In this document: positions 51,701 through 61,599 of the stretch, piece by piece
Layout: the number at the start of each line of letters is the position of its first letter
Numbering within the stretch: the stretch's first letter is position 1
NCBI GenBank assembly: GCA_026413225.1
Contig: CM048555.1
Coordinates: 80,793,785-80,857,784 of the forward strand
Source: Otis tarda
Lineage: Eukaryota; Chordata; Aves; Otidiformes; Otididae
Length of the DNA: 64,000 bases
Direction: 5' to 3'
Translations under genes and position numbers: made by a program
Notes under the pieces: generated by a model
The model's input: the letters and a program-made list of their open reading frames with translations, nothing else
Databases searched by the model: none
Told to the model about the DNA's origin: nothing

Positions 51701-54700
51701 GTGTGAGGATACTTCAGCAAACGCTTGTTCACGTACACACAGACAGGAGCGTGTGTACACGTGTAATTCATTGCTTCCTTTCCCAAATTTTAATCACCCC
51801 TCACCTGCGAGCCCTCAACGCCCCATAGAAACGGCACGTGCTCATCCTCAGAGCCAGCTGTCCTGCTCTGCGGGAGGTGTATGCCTGGTTTTCCTTTTAC
51901 GTGTCTACTCCTTTGGTATCGGAGACAGAAACAGGACCAAGCACCGTCCCAGCGCCGTATCACGGCTGAGATGAGGTAAATTTAGGGTACAAGCAGAGAA
52001 TGAGTGCTACGCCCAGCGCCACCACTGACCCACACACAAACCTGAGCGAGGCACTTGACTCTCCGCCTCCCTCTCCTTTCCCAAGCTTTGTCTGGATACA
52101 CGCCGAACGATCCCGCAAGGAACTGGCCCCTGCTAGGTTTGTGTAAGGCACAACAGGACTTCTCCAGGTGACGGCAACCTGAAGAAGAGTCAAATCTACT
52201 CCAGAGGACCGACCTGCTGTTCTACATCAGCAGCTCGCTAACTCGTCACTACGAGAGATGCTCAGACCGCAGCTCGGGTTCAGTGCTACAGAAAATTTAA
52301 ATGACACAACCCTAGATTCATGTTTTTAGTCTAACTTTTGCATCAGCCGTTTTCTTCTCCTAATACCCCACGTCATCTTCGGAGTCATGCCACAAAATCT
52401 GTCATTCTTTTTTTCATCCATCATCAGATCTGCTTAGAAACTGATGCTCTCAGCAACACATTAACTAAATTCTAAACAAACCATTCACTGTATTTGGAGC
52501 TACCCACTGCAGCCATTCTGCATCATCAAGGAAGACAAAAAGATTACAATATTTACTGCAATGAATCATCCTTCTTCCAATCAAAACCACATTTGTGTAC
52601 GAAACTCCTGATTCGATTCCCTCCCTGCTTCCAGGCGACTACACTACTTCAAGTCAACGACCGCCAGAGTTCGTTAACTCTTAAGCCCTTACTGTACTGA
52701 CATCAGAGGTTCTCAGCCTAGTGAAAAAAATACAGCCTGAATATACTCCGCAAAAGCACAGCGTCAAATTCAAGTAATTCGAGTGGTAAGTACCCGCAAT
52801 CGGATTAGGAAGGTATTCTGGATAATACACTGCGTTACAAGCCCTGGCTTTTAAAATCCAATTACTGCACTTCCCAACAAATACCCAACCCTACGACTCC
52901 AGCTCTAGCAGGACAACTCAGCCAGGGATGAGTTGCAATGCTAAAACTGAAGTGCAACCTTAAGATTCAGAGGGAAAAAAAAAAAAAAAATGAAGTTAAT
53001 TTTTAATGCATGTTCTTAAACGACTGAGGCTTATAATGATGCGCTGGTCAGTTCTGGAGATGCGTTTCTCAGAGGGGACAAATGGGCCTCCTCTGTTTTA
53101 TCACATTTATCACATCTTCTTTCAATATCCTCCACAATCCCTCTCTTCTGCCTTCACAACTCTGCAACAGCGTTTTTGTCTGCTCTAATCAGGACCACGC
53201 TTCCTTGTCTTTTTTTCCATACACCATGTGTAGGTCCTGAAAGGATTTCAGGTTACACAGGAGGATTTTTTGTTCCTCGTTTTGCTAGGCTTGACTGCTT
53301 TCACCTTGATTAAATGCTAATATATCCCAGCCACCTCGAAGTTGTAAGATAATACTACAGAATTAACATGTAGTAAATATTACTATAATGCCTGTGACCT
53401 CAAGAAAAAAAAAAATCTAAAATGTTCCAGTAGAAACACTTGACCAGAACACCCACCGTTTTGTAAAGCCGCGCCTTCAGGCGGTACGAGTTGTATTCCA
53501 GTTTTCTCTTCTCTTCCTCTCGCTTCTTCTGCACCTCTGGCAGCTGCTCATAGATTCTGAAGTGTAAATACAAAAAGTCAAAAATAGTGACTTGGAAGGA
53601 AGGAACTTACTGATATAAAAAGAAAAAACCCTCCTCTGGTTTATCTTCATGTTCTGTTAAAGGCTACTGGCCAACCACATCACAGAACCATTGATTTGGG
53701 GGTTTACCAGTATCGCACAGGGAAAACGCGGAACACAGTAGTCGTGTTACCGGAAATTCCCACATCCCATAATGCCTCTTACAAGCAGCACCTCCTAAAA
53801 GCAATATTTATAACATTAAAATGACCAGAGAGCTGATATGATCAGCCAGCTGTAAAAGGCAGAGCTTCAATATCTTCAGCACAGAACAACCCCGTTGCTT
53901 TTCTGGACTGGTTATGCCGACTCCACGTAACGTGTTTATCCATCGACAGAAAGATCTTGATCACAAAAATAACCTGATTTAAGCTATTTAGGCATCTTTT
54001 CACCACAGCCAAACAGCAAGGGATGCTTCCAACTGCACAGGAGGTGACTGGTGCTCAGCGCAGAGTCAGCGCGCTATTCCAGTCTATTTTACATCCTACC
54101 ATGGAAAGAAGGGACCGGAGAGCGGGGATGGCAGTGTATTGCTCACACTGCCTTCCTCAAATCTTCCTCTGAGCTCATAAAGCTTTGCCGATTTCATGAG
54201 AGTGGTTACCAAGAAATGTGCAGCTTCAAAAACACTGGGGTTTACAAGGGGTGGAAATGAATGATGTTCAAAAATTTCAGTCCTGTAGTATTTAAAGGAA
54301 GATAGATCCTACTATAACTCCTTTTTTAACATGCTGATTTGATAACCAGCAATGTTACAGATACAATACTGCATTATACCCTTTTAGAGACTTCCATTCT
54401 TATGTCAGTATGCTATCTTTCCGTAATTACTGTTGGCACATCAAATCTTTTTAAAAACACAGCTACATTCAACTCGTATTATCTCCAAGTACTTCATCAC
54501 TCTCCAGTTTGAACACTGCAAATTATTACAGCCCACCAGGCAGGAGGGGTCATCTTTGACAGCTGTCTGGGTACGAATTCCAGCAGGAATCACAGAATGG
54601 TTTGTGTTGGAAAGGACCTTCAAAGGCCACCCAGTCCAACCCCCCTGCAAGGAGCAGGGACATCTCCAACCAGATCAGGTTGCTCAGAGCCCTGACCAAC

Positions 54701-57700
54701 CTGGCCTGGAACGTTTCCAGGGATGGGGCATCCACCGCCTCTCTGGGCAACCTGGGACAGTGCCTCAGCACTCTCATAGTGAAGAAATCCACCACAAAGA
54801 AGTTTTAGAACAAGAGGTGGGCAACGCAGAATTGTAGGTAAATTCATTGAAAATTGTTTTTTCACTACCTCTAGCTAATTTGCCATGAGAAATTCCATTT
54901 ATATCCTCACAAAGAAAAAGCTTCTGCACTCATTACAGGTGTGGATTTCAAGAGAATGGTGGAGAATAAATTGTTTCTCAGCTCCAACCGAGAGCTGCAG
55001 TTTGACAGCAGCAAGAAGAAAAAAAAAAAAAATAACCAAGTGACTGCCTGAATCAGTCTCCATAGAAGTCCTGCTGACTTTGGTTATTGTAAAATCAGAG
55101 TTTCTGAAAACGTGCGAGTTCTGGTACATTGATCTCACAGCCCAAGTGACCCAAACTCAAAACCTTCTATTTCCACTAAAACCTGGGGTGACTCATTCCC
55201 TGAGGAACCGGCATATTTACCCTATTTACCACTTCTGTCATCGTTCTCTAAAAATACTTTTAGATGCCAAAGGATGATGAAATAAAACATGCTTTATGGA
55301 CTCTCCCAGCATATACATCAAGGGGATTATTTTCTATATCGCATATTCCAGTGGATATTTTATGGAATTACAGTATGACTTAGGCTGCGAAGGACCTCTA
55401 GAGGTCACCTAATCCAACCTCCTGCTCAACGCAGGGCTAACTTCAAGGCTAGACCAGGTTGCTCAGGCCTCATCCTGCCAACTTGTGACTGTTTCCAAGG
55501 ATGGAGATTGTACCACCTCTGTGGGTCCTGGTCCAGCACTTCACAACCCTCCATGTGAAAACCTGATTTCCTTCTCTCCAGTTAGAATGTCCCCTCACTG
55601 TAACACATCCCCACTGCTGCTTGTCCTGTCACCGTGCACCTCCATGAAAAGTCTTCCTCTGCCTTCTCTAAACCCCTCTTCTGGCAGGGAAGCGCCACTG
55701 CCAGATCCTCACCATCACCATCCTCCTCCTCAGGCCAAACAAACCCAGCCTCCGCAGCTTCTCCTCATGCACCATGCGCCCTCTGACTGGCCTGGTGGCC
55801 TCCACCGGACTAAGGCCACTTTGTTGACCTCTCCCTTGCTTTGGCAGCCCAGGTGACAGGATCCAGCTGTGGGCCCACGAGTGCCAAGCAGAGGGAATAT
55901 CTCCTTCCCTCCACCTGCATGAAACACAGTCTGTAGCTGGCCTTCATCCCTGCAAAATCACGTTCAATCTGCTGTCTACCAGCTGTCAGGTCCCCAGGGC
56001 CTTTCCAGAAGGGCCGCTCCACAGGGAGTCTGTCCTCGGACGCTGCCAAGGGTGCTGTCCTTGGCAGGGTTTCTTGTCCCAAGGAGAGACTTGGTATTTA
56101 TCATTGCTGAACTTCGTAAGATTCCTCTTGGTCCTTCCCTCCAGCCTGCAGAGATCTCTAGAAGCCGCACACCCTCCAGCATACTAACTGGTCCTTCCAG
56201 TTCAGTGTCACCTACAAACCCGCGGAGGTGCGCTCCGTCCCGTTGCTCCTGCCAGTGAAGATGCTGTGAAACAGTCCCGGTGCACAGCATTGTCCCTTTC
56301 ACACAGCACAAACCCTTCCCTGCACGTAGCACGTACATTCCAAAACCTCAATGCAACAAAGCACTTGCATACGTGCTGAAATCCCAAATACTTAAAATAT
56401 CCCTTGCCTCAAGGCACACTCTTGATCTTTGTTTTGACTTTAAATAACTGACAGTATCACTGTATTTTTACATAATTTCACAAGTTATCAGAGACAACTT
56501 CATGAGTATCTAATTTACTTTTAAGTATTTACGCTGTTTCTCAACCGGTACTCTTCCAAGCTACCTCTTCTTGATCCCACTACCCTTTCAGAATCTAGCT
56601 GCACTAAATTCAATTTTTTATTATACCTTCACACGCTCTCTCTGCAGCATTCCAAACGTTTACTGCGTTGTTAGCATGCTGTGCATTTTATATATGAATT
56701 ACTTGAGTCAAAAATAAGACAAAATCCATCATAAGGTGGTTTTCCTCAAGGGTAAAAGCCTCCATATTCCTTTGAGGGCAGTTATTTCTTACATAAAGCT
56801 GCGTTCATTTGGGGAAATGATACCTCGCTTCCCGCACCAATTAACTCTGTTAATGTTTAAAACTATACAGATGCTCCAGGGGTCCACGCTCTACATCTCC
56901 TCTCTTTTCGGGATGTGGTACTTGCAGAGTTGCTGTAGTGCTTGGATTGCAGATACTGCAGCAGAATACTCAGGTTTAGTTACAGAAATAGTTTTTCCAA
57001 AATCTGTTTCTCAGATTTTCTAAATAGGTGCTTTCTTCCTCTGATAGGGCGTCTACATCCTGCACCAAAAAAAGCTGAGTTATCCCCAACGCCCAGTTCT
57101 CCGACAGCAGATACGATTCATCCATCTCTCCCACCCATTTACTCACGTCAGCTATCTACCTGAAATAAAATTTTCTTAACCTCACCGTTTAGATCTTTGA
57201 ACCATTTCACTCTTCGGAATTGCTCTTTTCTTTTCTTGAATCGGCAAACCTAAATGAAAAATTTGGAGGTAAGAGGATGGTGAACAAGTCTACTTCTCAC
57301 AAAGAATATTACTGCAACGATATGACTCCTTTATAATTTGGGGATTCTTATAGACAATAATGTTAAATAACTAATATTTTTATTGAAAATACGCACGTTC
57401 TTAAGTATAATGTGGAAATTAATTAATTCATACAGACCACGAAGAGCAGAATGATGAAGGTACCTCTGTCGGTCAGCACGTGATTCGCATTCCCGTAGCC
57501 CTTTCCCTTCTCCGGAGGATCAAGCAACCCTTCCTGATCGGACCGCGCTACGCTCTGTATCCTCCTCTCCTCCATTACAAGCTTCAGACGCTTCACACGC
57601 TCTCCGGAGCGGGAGATGAAATCAGGGCGATGCACTGCAAGAGCTTCCTAAGATGGGATGAGAAAAAACAAAGTCTGAAGTGGCCAGGCTGTCTCCCTAC

Positions 57701-60700
57701 AGCTGGAGGGGAATAATCAAAATATCTAACACTATTACCAAAGCAAGGAAAAAAAAATCCCAGCAAAGAAGTATTTGGTATAACATACAAAGTGTTGTAT
57801 CTTTAATGCTGGGTAGATCCTCAGAGACCTTGTTTAACAAGCTATTTGTCAACAAACAGAAAACTAACTGGCCAGAAAGAAGAAAAAAAAAATCTAAAAT
57901 AATTCAAAATAATTCAAAAATATTTCTGTACTTTCCATCTATATTTCCATGTGTATTTTTCCAGGTATTTACAGTGATCACACCTGGCCCGAAGCGCACA
58001 CTGTATGTGCACGTACGCACACACACAATGTTTGCGCTGTATGAGTTAAAGCCCATTTTAATCACATACTGTACACATCACACTGTATTATTCCTGCATG
58101 GAAGCAAGTTTGATTTGATTTAAGCCCTAAAATATACAATTAGGTCAATTCAAATATATCAGCATACTGTGGAAACCCAAATTACCAGAACGAAACAGGA
58201 CTGACAAATTCATTTGTTTTCTTGGGGTGGTTTTTTGGTTGGTTAGTTTTTCCTTTTTCCCAGCAGGAGTGGTCTGTAACACGTTGACTTCCACCGATGA
58301 TAAAGGTGAAATAACAAGATAAACAGGAACAAAACGTGTTTCCCCGAGATTCAGCATAACTCCTGAAATCCTGCCTTTACCTGTAGCGTAAGCTTCACAA
58401 ACGGCCGCACCGCCCTGTTCTCAGCATCTCTTTCCGGAACCGCTGGCTGAATCGTGTTGCTGTGCTGCTCCTCCTGCCAGTTCTTCTCTCGGAGAGGCTC
58501 TCTCCAAGGCTTTGTGCTGGTAAACGGTTCAAACCAAGATGGACCAGGACCAGGAAAGGAATTGGAATGGTTTTCTTTCCTAGATTCAGATTTCAAGTCT
58601 CCTGCTTGGACGAACCACGAAATCCCTGCTAAAAGACACAGAAGAGAATAAAGATTTGTAGAGAAAATGTGTTCCTATTTTCCATCCCCATCTGTGGCCC
58701 TTCAATGCCCAAGGCCTTACCTAAATAAATCGGTGGCCTAACAATGAACAGTCACCTCAGTTTAACAACAGTGAGACTCCGTACCCGACACCTTTGGCAG
58801 TTTCAAAAGAATTCCCCTGCCAAGTGTCAGAGAAACAAGTCTTTTCCGAACAACACTTTTTGAAAAGGCACAAAATGGCTTAGTTTGCAAGTTTCTCTCT
58901 TTATAGAATGAATTTATCAGCAATTACACATTTTTAAGGAGCCTCTGCGCTGTCCTACGCCCTATGGTTTTTTATAGATGCTTTACATCTTCTAAATGTT
59001 AAATACGTACACAAGAATTAGATTACTCACAGTTTACATACAGAACGGGATTGGAATACATCAGCTAAATACTCTGAGCAGATATTCTCAATTTTTTAAG
59101 TTAAACGGGTATGAGAGAGAATGATTTGTCCCTACAACAACGATGACTAAGGAAAATATTTTTAAACATTTAATCACGACACTGTGAAGATTGACAGGAA
59201 TTTATTTTTCTCTTTTTAAAAAAAAAAAAAAAAAAAAGTCTGGAGGCTATCAGCTCAAAAACACAACTCTAGCTAAAAGAGAGAAACAAGTCTAGTTTTT
59301 CTGGTACCACAATCTTCCCTCAAGTACTCCCCCAAAAATACTTGTGCTTTGAAGGCTCAGTGCATCATAGCAGAACATTAGAGAGCTCATTGACATAGTG
59401 CTTCTGTTTAAAGCGTCATTGATTCAAACCAGAATACGAACGGACTGTACCAGTGACAGAGACTACTGTGTGCCCCAGCTAATCCTCCTCACGTGTTTTG
59501 CTGGTTGCTGTTGAGATGTACAGCTTCCCTAGTTTGTATTTTTGGGACTGACCTTGTGGTAAATGCAGCCTGCTCCTTCTAGTCCTTTTCTCCGCAAAAA
59601 AATTGCCTGGCTGTCCCTTCTGCGTACCCTTGCTTCCTGCTGCCTGCTGATCCGTGACCACACCATCTGAGTCTCCGAAAATACCACCAACACACTGCCA
59701 GGGTTCCTGGGGCCGTTGACTTGGCTGGCTAGGTCTCGGGGTAGGAAAAGTCACACCAACATCTCGAGTGTTTTTCTTGGTTGCGCTGTTCACTATCTCC
59801 AAGTCTCCTGTAGTTGAAAACAAAGCAGTAACATCTTATTCCAGAGCAACTGGAACACAGTTCAACTTCGGCACGTGTGATAGGCATAGCCCAGGGGGTG
59901 GTCCTTAATTTTTATTTTTATATATATATAGGGGATGGGAATTAAACTTGAACCAACTATACCCCTTCCTGGGGACCTGAGCTGACCTTCTGAAAAGTCA
60001 GCTTAAAATCTGCTGTCGAAAGACACAATGACAGGTCAACACATATTTTGGACAGTGGAACTGCAGGTTTTTCTGGACCTGTTAGTTTACGCAGTGTGTC
60101 CCATCGAGAACTATGTTTTCGGTACAGAAGATTGGTTTGCTCACAAGACTACAGATATTTAACAGAAACACCACCACAAATATTTAACAGAAACATATAA
60201 AGCGGAAGGTGTCAACTTGGGCTGCATCAAGAGAACTGCGGCCCCCTCCCAGCAGGGCGAGGGAGGGGATTCTGCCCCTCTGCTCTGCCCTGGTGAGACC
60301 CCACCTGCAGCGCTGCATCCAGCTCTGGAGCCCCCAACATCAGAAGGACGTGGAGCTGTTGGAGAGGGTCCAGAGGAGGCCACGCAGATGACGAGAGGGC
60401 TGGAGCAGCTCTGCTGTGAGGCCAGGCTGAGAGAGCTGGGGCTGTTCAGCCTGGAGAAGAGGAGGCTCCGGGGAGACCTGAGAGCGGCTCCCAGTGCCCA
60501 AAGGGGGCTGCAGGAAAGGTGGGGAGAGACTCTTCAGCAGGGCCTGCTGTGACAGGACAAGGGGTGATGGCTTTAAAATAGAGGGAGGCAGATTCAGATT
60601 AGATATTAGGGAAATGTTTTTTCCACTGAGAGTGGTGGAGCAGTGTCCCAGGTTGCCCAGAGAGGCGGTGGATGCCCCATCCCTGGAAACATTCCAGGCC

Positions 60701-61599
60701 AGGTTGGCCGGGGCTCTGAGCAACCTGATCTGGTTGGAGATGTCCCTGCTCCTTGCAGGGGGGTTGGACTGGGTGGGCTTTGAAGGTCCCTTCCCACCCT
60801 AATGATTCTATGATCCTAAGTAACATTCAAAAAGTCGTAACACGATCTTGAAAACAAGCCATGAAAATACTTTTCTGATTCATTCTACTTGCACATGAAA
60901 AAAGCAGTAATAAATAAATAACTGATATGTCTGATGAATAAAACAAAACCATTGGTCAACCTCATGATGGGAACTCAGCATGTAAATGAAAGCAATGGAG
61001 AAACTGGTAAGTGCCACCAGGAAAACTCAAATGCAGAACTGCACTAGTCCAGGATCAGCTTATGCTTTAAACAGAATAAAACATCCAAAATATTACCAAG
61101 AAGAACATGAAACACCGCAGTTGCCTTCTGAAATAGCATATGCCTACAAAACAGATTTTGTGAGTAACAGATGTCTTGCAGAGAAAACAATATATAAAAA
61201 ATACAGCTAGTCCACCTTTGCTGTTTAAATGGATCAGAAGCTTAAGTTAAGAAACTTATAAGTGAGAAAACTCGCTACTAAAAGAAACCAAGAAAGGAAA
61301 TGAAAAGGCTAATTTTAATTAGAACATAACGTCCTTCTCTAAAAGCATTTGAAGTGAATTTGAAGACTGCTGCATGTACACACCCATCACCAGAAACACG
61401 CAACAGACTTCGGAGAACGGTTCCCAAAGAGATGAAAGGCAAAAGCAAACCCAGAAAAGTCAAGTCTGGAATTCAACAACTCACCTGCCTGGATACCTTT
61501 GTTTAGCATCCGTATCCGTCGCTTGTTAGTAAGAGCGGAGCTTGGCCCCCAGGAACTGCCGCTTGCGGAAGTTGAATCCGATGAAAGGGAGACAGTGCT
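48713..61599 (-). CDS. ALMS1: ALMS1, C-terminal seven coding exons (partial)
   Basis: Centrosome and ciliary basal-body protein, mutated in human Alstrom syndrome. The seven exons give 336 aa plus stop and all phases agree. The ALMS motif is clear: [59 protein letters not shown], then LGRKVPWD at the C-terminus. In human ALMS1 the equivalents are [38 protein letters not shown] and a final GRKVPWD, so I assign ALMS1 rather than the other ALMS-motif proteins (CEP295, C10orf90). The bulk of the protein (over 3,000 aa in human) lies beyond the right edge. AATAAA on the minus strand at 48,510-48,515 is a plausible poly(A) signal about 200 bases after the stop. ADAM33 follows downstream on the same strand. 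Confidence 0.95.
48812..49215 (-). mobile_element. CR1 LINE 3' fragment in last ALMS1 intron
   Basis: The plus strand shows AATCATAGAATCACAGG, GGTTGGAAGGGACCTTCAAA and the full 3' block to GAACAGCCCCAGCTCTCTCAG. Well preserved, about 400 bases, same sense as the gene. Its tail end lies 55 bases from the last-exon acceptor. Confidence 0.95.
50290..50320. repeat. CA/TA microsatellite
   Basis: About ten CA units, then CTATATATA. Likely polymorphic. Confidence 0.9.
50603..50685 (+). mobile_element. CR1 LINE short fragment
   Basis: Plus strand: ACGTCCCTGCTCCTTGCAGG, GGGTTGGAGTAGGTGGCC and CCCTTCCAACCC, then a decayed tail (TTCTACGGCTCTACGACG). About 80 bases. Confidence 0.88.
53457..53556 (-). 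CDS. ALMS1: ALMS1 exon (second from the end)
   Basis: 100 nt reading (R)[20 protein letters not shown] and then [13 protein letters not shown], a charged helical segment. Acceptor CTTCAG, donor ACG/GTGGGT, phase 0. Confidence 0.95.
54588..54785 (-). mobile_element. CR1 LINE 3' fragment
   Basis: The plus strand has ATCACAGAATGGTTTGTGTT then GGAAAGGACCTTCAAAGGCC and the standard block to CACTCTCATAGTGAAGAA. About 200 bases. Confidence 0.93.
55362..56290 (-). mobile_element. Old, long CR1 LINE copy
   Basis: The plus strand starts with a decayed tail (GGAATTACAGTATGAC), then GAAGGACCTCTAGAGGTCAC and CTAATCCAACCTCCTGCTC, and continues with a recognisable but diverged CR1 3' region past CCAGCATACTAACTGGTCC and AGTGTCACCTACAAACC. 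About 930 bases, the longest and most decayed CR1 here. The 5' limit is approximate. Confidence 0.75.
57186..57249 (-). CDS. ALMS1: ALMS1 exon (third from the end)
   Basis: 64 nt, too short for a simple open-frame search. It reads [20 protein letters not shown], with an Arg codon split over the next intron. Acceptor TTTAG, donor ACG/GTGAGG. Confidence 0.92.
57464..57647 (-). CDS. ALMS1: ALMS1 exon (fourth from the end): ALMS motif core
   Basis: 184 nt. [20 protein letters not shown] is the motif's most conserved part. It is followed by [11 protein letters not shown] and a more variable linker. Acceptor ATCTTAG, donor AGAG/GTACCT. Confidence 0.94.
58381..58628 (-). CDS. ALMS1: ALMS1 exon (fifth from the end)
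   Basis: 248 nt. Contains [30 protein letters not shown] and PFVKLTLQ, the lead-in to the ALMS motif. The acceptor is TTTTAG or the CAG three bases later (58,625); both keep frame. Donor CTACAG/GTAAAG. Confidence 0.88.
59553..59807 (-). CDS. ALMS1: ALMS1 exon (sixth from the end)
   Basis: 255 nt. Begins [13 protein letters not shown] and ends RSRLHLPQ. Acceptor ACTACAG. I chose donor CAAG/GTCAGT because it alone leaves one base for the next exon. A later GTGAGG at about 59,493 would break the frame. Confidence 0.85.
59808..61484. other. ALMS1: ALMS1 intron holding a long CR1
   Basis: About 1.7 kb. About 600 bases are a plus-strand CR1. A short TA run lies near 59,921-59,930. Nothing else recognised. 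Confidence 0.6.
60215..60812 (+). mobile_element. CR1 LINE 3' fragment, well preserved
   Basis: Plus orientation. It begins in the reverse-transcriptase end (CATCAAGAGAACTGCGGCCC, then CTCTGCTCTGCCCTGGTGAG) and passes through AGGCTGAGAGAGCTGGGGCT and the 3' block. It ends CCCACCCTAATGATTCTATG ATCC. Antisense to ALMS1. The 3' half is nearly identical to the copy at 48,812 in reverse. Confidence 0.95.
61485..61599 (-). CDS. ALMS1: ALMS1 exon (seventh from the end)
   Basis: Starts [20 protein letters not shown] and continues to [12 protein letters not shown]. Serine-rich, 38 codons plus one base. The acceptor CCTAG is preceded by a long T-run (poly(A) on the plus strand at about 61,604-61,623). 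Donor CAG/GTGAGT. Confidence 0.85.

Larger units (their letters stand above)
49216..53456. other. ALMS1: Last ALMS1 intron, remaining sequence
   Basis: AT-rich, no exon recognised. It has a CA run followed by TA repeats (about 50,290-50,320), a CR1 scrap at 50,603 and a poly(A) run near 52,974-52,990. Open frames up to 142 codons have no domain. Confidence 0.55.
53557..57185. other. ALMS1: ALMS1 intron between third- and second-last exons
   Basis: About 3.6 kb with two CR1 fragments. The remainder is AT-rich and unique-looking, with a poly(A) run at about 55,018-55,031. No exon recognised. Confidence 0.6.

Noticed and set aside
48713-61599. Assignment as another ALMS-motif gene (C10orf90 or CEP295)
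   Set aside because: [30 protein letters not shown] and the terminal GRKVPWD match ALMS1 specifically. C10orf90's location beside ADAM12 in human made it tempting, but the ADAM here is ADAM33.
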